DNA of 64,000 nucleotides from Hoeflea sp. IMCC20628 (lineage in GTDB: Bacteria > Pseudomonadota > Alphaproteobacteria > Rhizobiales > Rhizobiaceae): contig NZ_CP011479.1 of NCBI RefSeq assembly GCF_001011155.1, positions 1,692,501 to 1,756,500 on the forward strand, given 5' to 3'. Position 1 is the first letter of the stretch, and the number at the start of each line of letters is the position of its first letter. Shown here piece after piece: positions 1-7,934 of this stretch. The notes below the pieces were generated by a model that saw only the letters and a list, made by a program, of their open reading frames with translations, was not told the origin of the DNA and did no database searches. Made by a program: the position numbers and the translations under genes.

Positions 1-1
1 G

Positions 2-154
2 ACCGAGCTCGACCGGCTGGCGCTTGATCCAGAAACAGTGTCGGATACGCTCGGGACCCTGCTCAAATACCAGGACGACATCGCCCGCATCGAAGGCTCG
101 GCAGGCCGCGAGCTGCTGGCTAAAGTGAAGGCCGAGCTGGCTCAGGGGCTCTGA
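2..154 (+). CDS. MoxR-type AAA+ ATPase, C-terminal end (partial)
   Basis: Only the last 50 codons are inside the window, read in frame 2 and ending in a TGA that overlaps the next ATG by one base. The tail is helical and charged. The assignment to a MoxR/CoxD-type AAA+ ATPase rests mainly on context: the next gene is a CoxE-like VWA protein, and MoxR-VWA pairs are a standard chaperone unit for metal-centre insertion into CO-dehydrogenase-like enzymes. The ATPase motifs themselves lie outside the window, so the family name is an inference. Confidence 0.6.
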   Translation, partial: TELDRLALDPETVSDTLGTLLKYQDDIARIEGSAGRELLAKVKAELAQGL

Positions 155-1380
155 TGGTTCAAGCCGCACAACCGGTTGTCGCGGAAGCGGTCGATGGCCG
201 CTTTGTCCACAATATTGTCTTTTTCGCGCGGGTGTTGCGCAAGGCGGGGCTGAAAGTCGGGCCGGCGGCGGTGCGCGATGCGGTCGAGGCGGTGCAGATC
301 GCCGGTATCGGCGACCGCGAGGAATTTTACTGGATCCTGCATTCGGTTTTCGTCAAGCGGCGCGAGGATCATCAGGTCTTTGACCAGGCTTTCAGGCTCT
401 ACTGGCGCTCACGTGATCTGGTCGCCAAGATGATCGCCATGTTCTCGCCGGTGGCGATGGAGAACAAGGAGCGCGAAAAACTCAAGGCCGGGGAAACCCG
501 GGTCAGCCAGGCGTTGTTTGAAGGCCATGAAAAGGACCGTCCACCCGAGGACAAGCCGATCATCGACATTGATGCGTGCGAGACCACCTCGGGCAATGAG
601 GTGCTCCGGCAGCAAGATTTTGCCCAGATGAGCGCGGCGGAACTGGCTGAGGCGAAGCGGGCGATTGCCGGCCTGTCACTGCCGTTTGATCAAGTCGAGA
701 CACGGCGCTACAAGCCATCCTCGCAGCCGAAGCGGATTGATCCACGCGCCACCATGCGGGCTGCGATGCGAACCGGCGGCGATCTGATCCTGCCGAGATT
801 CCGCAAACGCCGGAAGGTGCATCCGCCGCTGGTCATCATCGCCGATATTTCCGGCTCTATGAGCCAGTACACGCGGGTTTTTCTGCACTTCATGCATGTG
901 ATCAGCGAACAGCGACGCGGGGTTCACACCTTCCTGTTCGGCACGCGGCTGACCAACATCACCCGGCAGATGCGCAACAAGGACCCTGACGAGGCGGTGG
1001 ATCAATGCACCGGTGCGGTCAAGGACTGGTCGGGCGGGACACGGATCGGCGAGGCGCTTCGGCTGTTCAACCGGCAATGGTCGCGCCGGGTGCTGGGGCA
1101 GGGCGCGGTGGTGATCCTGATCACCGACGGGCTGGAGCGCGATTCAATTGATGAGCTCAACACCGAGATCGACCGTCTGCACCGCTCCTGCCGGCGGCTG
1201 ATCTGGCTCAATCCGTTGCTCAGGTTCGATGGTTTTGAGGCGCGGGCGCGCGGGGTGCGCACCATGCTCGCCCATGTCGATGAGTTTCGTGCGGTTCACA
1301 GCATCGAAGCCATGGCCGATCTTGTCGCAGCCCTTGGCGACAGCGATGCCACGAAAGCCGATCCGCGCCGCTATCTCTGA
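154..1380 (+). CDS. CoxE-like VWA domain protein
   Basis: This 408-residue cytoplasmic protein has a C-terminal von Willebrand A domain from about residue 225. It carries a MIDAS-type metal motif (IADISGSMS, about residue 229) and a later ITDGLE segment. VWA/CoxE proteins act with MoxR AAA+ ATPases to mature molybdenum hydroxylases, for example by finishing the Mo/Cu site of CO dehydrogenase. The start overlaps the stop of the upstream gene (TGATG), which indicates translational coupling. The two XdhC-type genes downstream fit the same maturation role. The enzyme being matured is not encoded in the window. Confidence 0.88.
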   Translation: MVQAAQPVVAEAVDGRFVHNIVFFARVLRKAGLKVGPAAVRDAVEAVQIAGIGDREEFYWILHSVFVKRREDHQVFDQAFRLYWRSRDLVAKMIAMFSPVAMENKEREKLKAGETRVSQALFEGHEKDRPPEDKPIIDIDACETTSGNEVLRQQDFAQMSAAELAEAKRAIAGLSLPFDQVETRRYKPSSQPKRIDPRATMRAAMRTGGDLILPRFRKRRKVHPPLVIIADISGSMSQYTRVFLHFMHVISEQRRGVHTFLFGTRLTNITRQMRNKDPDEAVDQCTGAVKDWSGGTRIGEALRLFNRQWSRRVLGQGAVVILITDGLERDSIDELNTEIDRLHRSCRRLIWLNPLLRFDGFEARARGVRTMLAHVDEFRAVHSIEAMADLVAALGDSDATKADPRRYL

Positions 1381-1537
1381 CGCACCCCGCATTGTCCGGT
1401 TCATTCTGGTTCAGTTCGGTCCGTGTTTTTCCACATTTCTTCCCGGGGAAGCCGGGTTCTGCATTTGGTTGATGAACTGACTTGAAATCATCCCGGCGCG
1501 GTGGCCATACTGCTGATTGCAGTCGATGGAGGCAGGC

Positions 1538-1885
1538 ATGACAACTCCGATTCCGGGACAGATTTCAGAAGTCCAACTCGATCCGCTGATGCTTGCGGAG
1601 CGCTGGATGCTGGATGGCCGCGAAGTTGCCGTGGCGACAGTGATCGAAACCTGGGGCTCGGCGCCTCGGCCGGTGGGTAGCCATTTGGTGATTGACGCCG
1701 ACGGCAATTTCAGTGGCTCTGTGTCTGGCGGCTGTGTCGAGGGCGCAGTGCTTTCGGAAGCTGCCGACGTGATCGCCACTGGCGAACCCAGAATGCTCGA
1801 ATTCGGTGTCGCCGACGAAACCGCCTGGCGAGTCGGGCTCTCCTGTGGCGGCAAGATCCAGGTCTATCTGGAACGGATCGGCTGA
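1538..1885 (+). CDS. XdhC/CoxI family protein, N-terminal-domain type
   Basis: This 115-residue protein corresponds to the XdhC_CoxI domain, with the family motif GSVSGGCVEGAV at about residues 57-68 including its conserved cysteine. XdhC proteins bind molybdenum cofactor and deliver its sulfurated form to xanthine-dehydrogenase-type enzymes. The ATG at 1538 was chosen because GGAGG lies five bases upstream (1528-1532); an in-frame TTG at 1517 and ATG at 1526 have no such site. The stop overlaps the next start by one base. The usual XdhC Rossmann domain is on that next gene, so the function is split over two polypeptides. Confidence 0.87.
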   Translation: MTTPIPGQISEVQLDPLMLAERWMLDGREVAVATVIETWGSAPRPVGSHLVIDADGNFSGSVSGGCVEGAVLSEAADVIATGEPRMLEFGVADETAWRVGLSCGGKIQVYLERIG

Positions 1886-2622
1886 TGGACCCGCATCTGC
1901 TCAGACAACTCAATGCAGCGCGGCGCGACCGGCAAGCGGCGATCATGCTGACTGACCTGGCCGACGGTCGCAATCGTCTGGTGATGAAGGGCGATGCGGT
2001 TGCGGGGGATTTGGGGGCAGCTATTGGCAAAGCCTTCCTGTCTGCCAAATCAGGCATCGTTGAAGCCGATGGCCAGCGTTTCTTCCTCAATGTGCATGTG
2101 CCATCGCCGCGGATGGTGATCATCGGCGCGGTGCATATTTCGCAAGCGCTGGCGCCGATGGCGCAGATGGCGGGTTTTGACGTGCGGGTGATTGATCCGC
2201 GCACCGCCTTTGCCACCGCTGAGCGGTTCTCGGATGTCGATATGGTTGCCGATTGGCCCGAAGATGCGCTGAAGGACCAACCCATTGATGCGTTCACGGC
2301 ACTTGTGGCGGTGACCCATGATCCCAAGATCGACGACTGGCCGCTGACAAGTGCTTTGACCGCGGATTCGTTTTATGTCGGCGCGCTGGGCTCGCGCAAA
2401 ACCCACGGGCGCCGGGTCGAGCGGCTCACGCAGGCTGGATTGAGCGAGCAGCAAATCGCCAGAATCGCAGCCCCTATCGGGCTTGATATCGGGGCGCAAA
2501 GCCCGGCCGAGATTGCGGTGGCGATCCTGGCGCAGGTGATTGCGGCGTTGCGCAGGCCGTCTGATTCTGCAGCCGCCCGGTCTTCGCCATCACCAACGGC
2601 CACGGGCAGTTCCGTGCGATGA
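1885..2622 (+). CDS. XdhC family protein, Rossmann-domain type
   Basis: This 245-residue protein has the XdhC C-terminal Rossmann domain. A nucleotide-binding-like strand (VIIGAVHISQAL, about residue 74) is followed by the conserved YVGALGSRKTHGRR and IGLDIGAQSPAEIAVAI segments. It is expected to act with the preceding small XdhC protein in insertion or sulfuration of molybdenum cofactor. The gene overlaps its neighbours on both sides (TGATG at the start, ATGA at the end), so the cluster is one tightly coupled transcription unit. Confidence 0.87.
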   Translation: MDPHLLRQLNAARRDRQAAIMLTDLADGRNRLVMKGDAVAGDLGAAIGKAFLSAKSGIVEADGQRFFLNVHVPSPRMVIIGAVHISQALAPMAQMAGFDVRVIDPRTAFATAERFSDVDMVADWPEDALKDQPIDAFTALVAVTHDPKIDDWPLTSALTADSFYVGALGSRKTHGRRVERLTQAGLSEQQIARIAAPIGLDIGAQSPAEIAVAILAQVIAALRRPSDSAAARSSPSPTATGSSVR

Positions 2623-4268
2623 AATTTGGTCCGGTCGCAATTGCGGAAGCCGAGGGCGCCGTGCTGGCGCATTCGCTGTCTGTTGGCACGTGGCGACTGA
2701 AAAAAGGTCATGTCCTCACCAATGCTGACGTGATGATGCTCAGTCAGGGTGGCGTCACCGACGTGATTGTGGCGCGGCTCAGCGATACCGATGTCGGGGA
2801 AGACGCGGCGGCGGAAATTCTGGCGCAAACTTTCTCCGGTGCGCATATCCGTGCCGCCAATGCCGCCACAGGACGGGTCAATCTGCATGCCACACGCGCC
2901 GGACTGTTCCGCGCCGAGCGGCTTTCGGTCGACCATTTCAATGCCATCGACCCGGCCATCACATTTGCCTGCCTTGCCGATCGTACATCGGTGCTGCCCG
3001 ATGAAATGGTGGCGACCATCAAGATCATTCCGCTGGCGGTGCCGGGTGCTTCGCTCAGCGAAGCGAAAACCGCCATTGCGGTCCGCAAACTGGCCTATGT
3101 CGCGCCGTTCCGGGCCATGCGCGTCGGATTGATTGCCACGACATTGCCGACGCTGAAGACCACCGTCATGGACAAGACCCGGGAGTTGCTGCGCAGCCGG
3201 TTGGCATCAAGCGGCTCCAGGCTGGTCGAGGAAAGCCGGGTGGCGCACGAGACCGATGCCGTCGCCGCCGAAATTGTCCGGATGGCGGCGAATTATGAAC
3301 TGGTCATCGTGTTCGGGGCCTCGGCGGTGACCGATTGTGACGACGTGATCCCGGCGGCAATCCGAAAGGCCGGCGGCGCGGTCGAACGGGTCGGCATGCC
3401 GGTCGATCCCGGCAATCTGCTGGTGCTCGGTTCCGCCGGCAATGCCCAGGTGATCGGCGCGCCCGGCTGTGCGCGCAGTCCCAAGGAAAACGGCTTTGAC
3501 TGGGTGCTGGCGCGGGTTTTGGCCGAAGACACGCCATCGGCGCTTGACATCTCCCGCATGGGGGTGGGCGGATTGCTCAAGGAAATAGCCACACGGCCAC
3601 AGCCACGGCAGCCGGTGGCAGGCATGGATGCAAACCATACCGGGATGTCTGTCGGCGTGGTGCTACTCGCGGCAGGCAAGGCCAGCCGCATGGGGGAGGC
3701 GGCCGGGCACAAGCTGCTGGCCGAATTTGACGGTGAACCGCTGATCCGCAGGATGGCGCGCACAGCACTGGCCTCCAATGCCAGCGCGACGGTCGTGGTC
3801 ACCGGCCATCGGGGCAGCGAGATTGCCGCGAGCCTTTCGGGGCTGGCGCTGGATCTGGTGGGCAATCCTGATTTCGCATCAGGGATGGCGTCGTCGCTGA
3901 AGCTCGGGCTTGGCGCGCTTGCCGGGGACCTGTCGGGGGCGCTGGTTTTGCTGGGGGACATGCCGGCTCTGCGACCGGAGCATCTCGACCGTCTTGTCAG
4001 CGCCTTTGTCGAGAGCGACGGCACTGCGATTGTTCGTGCCTGTGACGGCGAGCGCCGCGGCAATCCGGTGATCCTGCCGCGCTCAGCCTTTAATGATGCA
4101 ATGCAACTGTCCGGTGATGTCGGCGCTCGGCCGCTGATTGAAAGCGGCGCCTGGCCGGTGATCGATGTCGAGATCGGACCGGCGGCGCGGCTTGATGTCG
4201 ACACGCCGGAAGCTGTGCGGCTGGCCGGCGGGGTCACCGAAAAGGAAGGGCAGCCGCATGGACAATGA
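2619..4268 (+). CDS. Molybdopterin-binding / MocA-type nucleotidyltransferase fusion
   Basis: A 549-residue two-domain protein. The N-terminal half (about 1-330) resembles MoeA/MogA molybdopterin-binding proteins, with a VIVFGASAVTDCDDVIP segment near residue 228. The C-terminal half (from about 345) is a MobA/MocA-like nucleotidyltransferase that opens with LLAAGKASRMGEA and has the LLGDMPAL motif. MocA-type enzymes attach CMP to molybdopterin to make the cytosine dinucleotide cofactor of CO dehydrogenase/xanthine dehydrogenase enzymes. The start overlaps the XdhC gene in an ATGA junction. The choice of CTP rather than GTP is inferred from the neighbours. Confidence 0.85.
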   Translation: MKFGPVAIAEAEGAVLAHSLSVGTWRLKKGHVLTNADVMMLSQGGVTDVIVARLSDTDVGEDAAAEILAQTFSGAHIRAANAATGRVNLHATRAGLFRAERLSVDHFNAIDPAITFACLADRTSVLPDEMVATIKIIPLAVPGASLSEAKTAIAVRKLAYVAPFRAMRVGLIATTLPTLKTTVMDKTRELLRSRLASSGSRLVEESRVAHETDAVAAEIVRMAANYELVIVFGASAVTDCDDVIPAAIRKAGGAVERVGMPVDPGNLLVLGSAGNAQVIGAPGCARSPKENGFDWVLARVLAEDTPSALDISRMGVGGLLKEIATRPQPRQPVAGMDANHTGMSVGVVLLAAGKASRMGEAAGHKLLAEFDGEPLIRRMARTALASNASATVVVTGHRGSEIAASLSGLALDLVGNPDFASGMASSLKLGLGALAGDLSGALVLLGDMPALRPEHLDRLVSAFVESDGTAIVRACDGERRGNPVILPRSAFNDAMQLSGDVGARPLIESGAWPVIDVEIGPAARLDVDTPEAVRLAGGVTEKEGQPHGQ

Positions 4269-4578
4269 GGCAATCCGCGAAATGTTTGACAGTCTCGGCG
4301 AAGTGACCATCAAGCGGATGTTTGGCGGCAAGGGGATTTATCACCAGGGCAAGATCCTGGCGCTGGAAATCAGCGCCGGCGATCTTCTGCTCAAGGCCGA
4401 TGCGGAAAGCGCGCCGGAATTTGCGGAAGCCGGGGCCAGCCAGTGGGTCTATGACGGCAAGAACAAGCCGGTGGCGATGCCTTACTGGACGATCCCCGAG
4501 GCAGCGCTTGATGATCCGGACGAACTGGCCAAATGGGTGGCTCTTGCCTGGGCCGCGGCATTGCGGGCGAAAAAATAG
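4258..4578 (+). CDS. TfoX/Sxy N-terminal domain protein
   Basis: This 106-residue protein matches the TfoX_N family: an early GEVTIKRMFGGKGIYHQG segment, then the family's strands, and a WTIPEAALDDPDELAKW C-terminal part. The E. coli relative Sxy activates competence genes with CRP, but single-domain rhizobial members have no demonstrated function. The ATG at 4258 lies 11 bases inside the preceding gene and follows GGAAGGG. A strong hairpin terminator is 24 bases downstream, so this is the last gene of the unit. Confidence 0.85.
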   Translation: MDNEAIREMFDSLGEVTIKRMFGGKGIYHQGKILALEISAGDLLLKADAESAPEFAEAGASQWVYDGKNKPVAMPYWTIPEAALDDPDELAKWVALAWAAALRAKK

Positions 4579-4601
4579 CAATACTTATCACCAGACAGCA
4601 A

Positions 4602-4635
4602 AAAGCCTCCGGCACTGGAAAGTGCCGGAGGCTTT
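4602..4635. terminator. Bidirectional intrinsic terminator
   Basis: A perfect 15-bp inverted repeat (AAAGCCTCCGGCACT at 4602-4616 and its complement at 4621-4635) with a GGAA loop. It sits between the converging TfoX-type gene and the MDR oxidoreductase gene. A-rich sequence on the left and TTT on the right allow it to serve both strands. Confidence 0.85.
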
Positions 4636-4670
4636 GACGCGGTCGGTTGAAGCCGATCGAATCGGCTTGA

Positions 4671-5681
4671 TCAGAAACCTTCGACGACGACCTTGCCCTT
4701 GGCTGTGCCGGTTTCGATCAGCGCATGCGCCTTGCGCATGTTTTCTGCGTTGATCGGGCTCAGCACGGTGTCGAGCGTGGTGCGGATCCGGCCGGCGTCG
4801 ATTTCGTCGGCGACATAGCTGAGCAAATTGTGCTGCTCGATCATGTCGGGTGTCTGGTGCATGGAGCGGGCGAACATGAACTCCCAATGCAGACTGGCGG
4901 CCTTCATCTTCATGCCACCCATCGGCATCGGCAGATCGGTGTCATCAATGGAGACGATGCCGCCCTGCGGACGGATCAGCTCAACCGCGGTCTCCCAATG
5001 GCGCATGTCGTTGAAGATGGCGATGTGATCGACATTGTGGATGCCGAGCGCACGGACCTGCGCCACCATGTCTTCGCGGTGATTGACCACATGATCGGCG
5101 CCAAGTTCGCGGACCCAGCTTTCGGTTTCCGGACGCGAGGCGGTGGCGATGACGACAAGTCCGGCGGCCTTGGCCAACTGGATACCGATCGAGCCAACGC
5201 CGCCGCCGGCGCCGATGATCAGAACCGACTGGCCCTTGTCGGCACCATCGCGGTTGATGTGAAGGCGGTCGAAGAAGGCTTCATAGGCGGTGATCGTGGT
5301 CAGCGGCAGGGCTGCGGCTTCGGCGAAGCTGAGGCTCTTCGGCTTGCGACCGACAATGCGTTCATCGACCAGGTGAAATTCCTGGTTGGTGCCCGAGCGG
5401 GTGATGTCGCCGGCGTAGTAGACTTCGTCGCCAGCTTTGAACAGCGCGACGTCCGGGCCGACGGATTCAACGATGCCGGAGGCGTCATAGCCTATAACGC
5501 GCGGAGTTTCCTCGACCGCATCCTTCGGGGCGCGGACCTTGGTGTCGACCGGGTTGACCGAGATGGCCTTCACGTTGACGAGGATGTCACGGTTCGAGGC
5601 AACCGGCTTGGGCAGATCGACATCGAGGAAGGATTTTGGATCATCGATCGGAAGGTAATGGGTAAGAGCGACGGCTTTCAT
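4671..5681 (-). CDS. Zinc-binding-type alcohol dehydrogenase / quinone oxidoreductase (MDR family)
   Basis: A 336-residue medium-chain dehydrogenase/reductase. The GroES-like N-terminal domain is followed by a Rossmann fold with the dinucleotide motif LIIGAGGGVGSIG (about residue 151). The cysteine cluster of the structural zinc lobe is not evident, as expected for the quinone-oxidoreductase branch. It probably reduces a quinone or enone with NAD(P)H; the substrate cannot be read from sequence. It is the last gene of a three-gene minus-strand operon, 10 bases after the SDR gene, and faces a shared terminator. Confidence 0.86.
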   Translation of the reverse strand: MKAVALTHYLPIDDPKSFLDVDLPKPVASNRDILVNVKAISVNPVDTKVRAPKDAVEETPRVIGYDASGIVESVGPDVALFKAGDEVYYAGDITRSGTNQEFHLVDERIVGRKPKSLSFAEAAALPLTTITAYEAFFDRLHINRDGADKGQSVLIIGAGGGVGSIGIQLAKAAGLVVIATASRPETESWVRELGADHVVNHREDMVAQVRALGIHNVDHIAIFNDMRHWETAVELIRPQGGIVSIDDTDLPMPMGGMKMKAASLHWEFMFARSMHQTPDMIEQHNLLSYVADEIDAGRIRTTLDTVLSPINAENMRKAHALIETGTAKGKVVVEGF

Positions 5682-5691
5682 CGGGGGCTTC

Positions 5692-6504
5692 CTATTCTTT
5701 TATGAGTTTGGAGAGAATCGTCTCGATCATGCGGACGACGTCTTCGGATTTGTGGGCGTCGAGCGCGTCGGGATGGGGCGAGGCAAACTTGCCTGAATCA
5801 TTGTCGAAATACAGGCCGGAAGCCGCAGCGAACTCATCCGAGAGAGCGGCGCGGGAGAGAATCTGAGCACCAATGGCAAGATCGCCGCCTGCCACGCCAA
5901 AAGCTTCCTTGACCATCTTGCTGCCGAGCATGGATCCGGGATTGACCGCGACAACAATCGGGCCGCCATCCTTGAGTGACAATGCCATGGCGCGCGACCA
6001 CATGGTCAGCGCCAGCTTGCTTTGCGCATAGGCGGCACCATCCGACAGCCGGGCCTTGCCGGAGAGGGCTTCGAGACTGACCGGAGACTGGGCGGCTGAC
6101 GACAGGTTGATTACCCGTCCGGTTTCGCCCAGTAGCGGCAGAAGTCTTTGGGTCAGCAGGTGGGGAGCGATGGTGTTGACGGCGAAACGGACATCAAGCC
6201 CGTCTGCCGTGACGGTCTCCTGCGCCTTATAGACGCCGGCATTGTTGATCAGCACTTCGAGCCTGTCATGGTGCGCTGCCACAGCTGTTGCCAAGGCTTC
6301 GACATCGGCCAGGCGCGACAGATCAGCGACATAGGTTTCGATGCTCCCGCCCTTGCCAAGTGCCGCGAGCGCTGTTTCGGCGTGCGCCAGTTTTTCCGGG
6401 TTGCGCCCATGCAGCAGCACGGTGTGGCCGTCTGCGACCAGCAGCTTTGCTGTCTCCAGGCCGATGCCGTCGGTGGAACCGGTGATGAGGATTGTCTTCT
6501 GCAT
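5692..6504 (-). CDS. SDR family NAD(P)-dependent oxidoreductase
   Basis: This 270-residue short-chain dehydrogenase has all the family hallmarks: cofactor motif TGSTDGIG near the N-terminus, NNAG at about residue 90, the catalytic serine in NLSSAAQ and the YAQSK (YxxxK) active site. It is 22 bases downstream of the monooxygenase-like gene and 10 bases upstream of the MDR gene, so the three are probably co-transcribed. The substrate is unknown. The set resembles LysR-controlled quinone- or electrophile-detoxification operons. Confidence 0.88.
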   Translation of the reverse strand: MQKTILITGSTDGIGLETAKLLVADGHTVLLHGRNPEKLAHAETALAALGKGGSIETYVADLSRLADVEALATAVAAHHDRLEVLINNAGVYKAQETVTADGLDVRFAVNTIAPHLLTQRLLPLLGETGRVINLSSAAQSPVSLEALSGKARLSDGAAYAQSKLALTMWSRAMALSLKDGGPIVVAVNPGSMLGSKMVKEAFGVAGGDLAIGAQILSRAALSDEFAAASGLYFDNDSGKFASPHPDALDAHKSEDVVRMIETILSKLIKE

Positions 6505-6526
6505 GGCGCTTCCTTGCTGTCGGCGG

Positions 6527-6817
6527 TCAGCCGATCTGGGTCATTTCGTTGAGCACGAATTCGGCGACGGCGCCGTCGGTAGCCTGCATATAGGCGGCCA
6601 GATGCGGGGCGTTCATGTGGGTCTGCCACAGTTCGCGCGATTCCCAGTTTTCATAGAACATGAAATGCGCCGGATTGTCGTTGTCCTGGTGCAGGACGTA
6701 ATTGATGCAGCCGGCTTCAGCGCGGGTCACGGCGAGAAGCTTTTCGAGCTCCTTCTTGACCAGTTCGATCTTGTCGGGATTGGCCTTGATATTGGCGGCG
6801 ATGGTCAGTTTGCTCAT
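6527..6817 (-). CDS. Putative quinol monooxygenase (ABM domain)
   Basis: A 96-residue protein of the antibiotic-biosynthesis-monooxygenase (ABM) fold, similar in size and motifs to YgiN-type quinol monooxygenases (TRAEAGCINYVLHQDNDNP and FMFYENWESRELWQTH segments). These small dimeric enzymes oxidise quinols without a bound cofactor. It is the first gene of the minus-strand operon, and its start is 98 bases from the divergent LysR gene. This arrangement makes the LysR protein its probable regulator. Confidence 0.85.
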   Translation of the reverse strand: MSKLTIAANIKANPDKIELVKKELEKLLAVTRAEAGCINYVLHQDNDNPAHFMFYENWESRELWQTHMNAPHLAAYMQATDGAVAEFVLNEMTQIG

Positions 6818-6883
6818 TGTGGTAACTCCTCAATTGGTGATGGCGGACATGTAGCTTCTTGCCTAATCCGAATAAACCGGCAA

Positions 6884-6915
6884 TATGCGAATTGATAATC
6901 CGGATATTCCGCATA
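6884..6915. promoter_or_regulatory. Inverted repeat in divergent lysR/monooxygenase promoter
   Basis: TATGCGAAT at 6884-6892 is mirrored by ATTCCGCATA at 6906-6915 (one extra base), with the palindrome ATCCGGAT at 6898-6905 in the centre. It fills the bases directly before the LysR start codon and lies in the 98-base gap between divergent genes. This is the usual place for a LysR-type operator that represses its own gene and activates the neighbour. The symmetry is seen directly; the role is inferred. Confidence 0.5.
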
Positions 6916-7839
6916 ATGCTGCTCAACAACATTGCCCTGTTTCAAAAGATCGTCGAGAAGGGCAGCCTGTCTGGCGCCGGGCGCGAGCTGGGGTTGTCGC
7001 CGACCACTGTCTCCGAGCGGCTGTCCGCGCTGGAGGCGCATTACGGCATTGTGCTGCTCAATCGCACCACCCGTGCCATCAGCCTGACGGAGGAAGGCCG
7101 GACGCTGGTCGAGGGCGCCAAGCATGTGCTTGGCGAGATCGAGGATCTCGAAACCCGCATTCGCCACGGTGCGCAGACCCTGTCGGGCCTGATCCGCGTC
7201 AGCGCGCCCAGCGATCTTGGCCGCACCATCGTCTCCGACGAAATCAATCTGTTTCTTGCGCGACACCCGTCCATCTCGGTCGAGCTGCTGCTGTCAGATG
7301 GCTATATCGACATTGTCGGGCAGGGGTTTGACATGGCGGTTCGCTTTGGAGCGGTGACCGACAGTTCGCTGCGTGTGAGAAGCATGGGCGAATGGCGCCG
7401 GCTGGTGTGTGCAGCGCCCGCCTATCTACAAAAGCACGGCACGCCGCGGACGCCTGCCGACCTCAAGGATCACAATTGCCTGGTGATGCGGTTTGGCGTC
7501 AATCTCGACAATGTCTGGCGGCTCGGTCCACATGCGACGCAGCAGATTGTTACCGTCAAAGGTGACCGTGTGGCCAATGACAGTGCAATGGTGCGGCAGT
7601 GGGCTCTTGACGGTTACGGGATCATGTTCAGATCGGAACTGGATGTCGGGCCGGATATCAAGGCCGGTCGCCTGGTCGAGCTTCTGGCCGACTACGCGCC
7701 GATGCCAACGCCGATCCAGATGCTGTTTCCGCCGAGCCGGGCCCAGCCCCGACGGGTGCGTGCGCTGGCCGACCAACTGGCTGCAAGGCTACTGCGGGTG
7801 GAACCGGCCGATCGCGCTACGCCGGTGACCAAGTTTTAG
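6916..7839 (+). CDS. LysR family transcriptional regulator
   Basis: A 307-residue LTTR. The N-terminal winged helix-turn-helix spans about residues 1-60 (FQKIVEKGSLSGAGRELGLS, then TVSERLSALEAHYG), followed by a linker and a periplasmic-binding-protein-like effector domain. The ATG at 6916 gives the normal family N-terminus; an in-frame upstream TTG at 6859 would add 19 unrelated residues. It is divergent from the monooxygenase-SDR-MDR operon and probably controls it, by family precedent. Confidence 0.9.
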   Translation: MLLNNIALFQKIVEKGSLSGAGRELGLSPTTVSERLSALEAHYGIVLLNRTTRAISLTEEGRTLVEGAKHVLGEIEDLETRIRHGAQTLSGLIRVSAPSDLGRTIVSDEINLFLARHPSISVELLLSDGYIDIVGQGFDMAVRFGAVTDSSLRVRSMGEWRRLVCAAPAYLQKHGTPRTPADLKDHNCLVMRFGVNLDNVWRLGPHATQQIVTVKGDRVANDSAMVRQWALDGYGIMFRSELDVGPDIKAGRLVELLADYAPMPTPIQMLFPPSRAQPRRVRALADQLAARLLRVEPADRATPVTKF

Positions 7840-7873
7840 TTCATCGCCCCGGCGATCCGGGGCCATAGTCATG

Positions 7874-7903
7874 AAAAAAGCCGCCGGCTGGGGTGCCGGC
7901 GGC
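7874..7903 (-). terminator. Intrinsic terminator of the helicase gene
   Basis: On the minus strand a 9-bp perfect stem (GCCGCCGGC at 7880-7888 with GCCGGCGGC at 7895-7903) is followed by six T residues (AAAAAA at 7874-7879 on the plus strand). It begins about 30 bases after the helicase stop codon. Confidence 0.85.
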
Positions 7904-7934
7904 CAATTCGTAAAGCGTATCCAGATGAGTTGGC

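Noticed and set aside
3293-4273. 326-codon open frame on the minus strand
   Set aside because: It is a Ser/Pro/Arg-rich antisense shadow of the nucleotidyltransferase fusion gene.
4725-5705. 326-codon open frame on the plus strand
   Set aside because: It is antisense to the MDR oxidoreductase, whose Rossmann motif is clear on the other strand.
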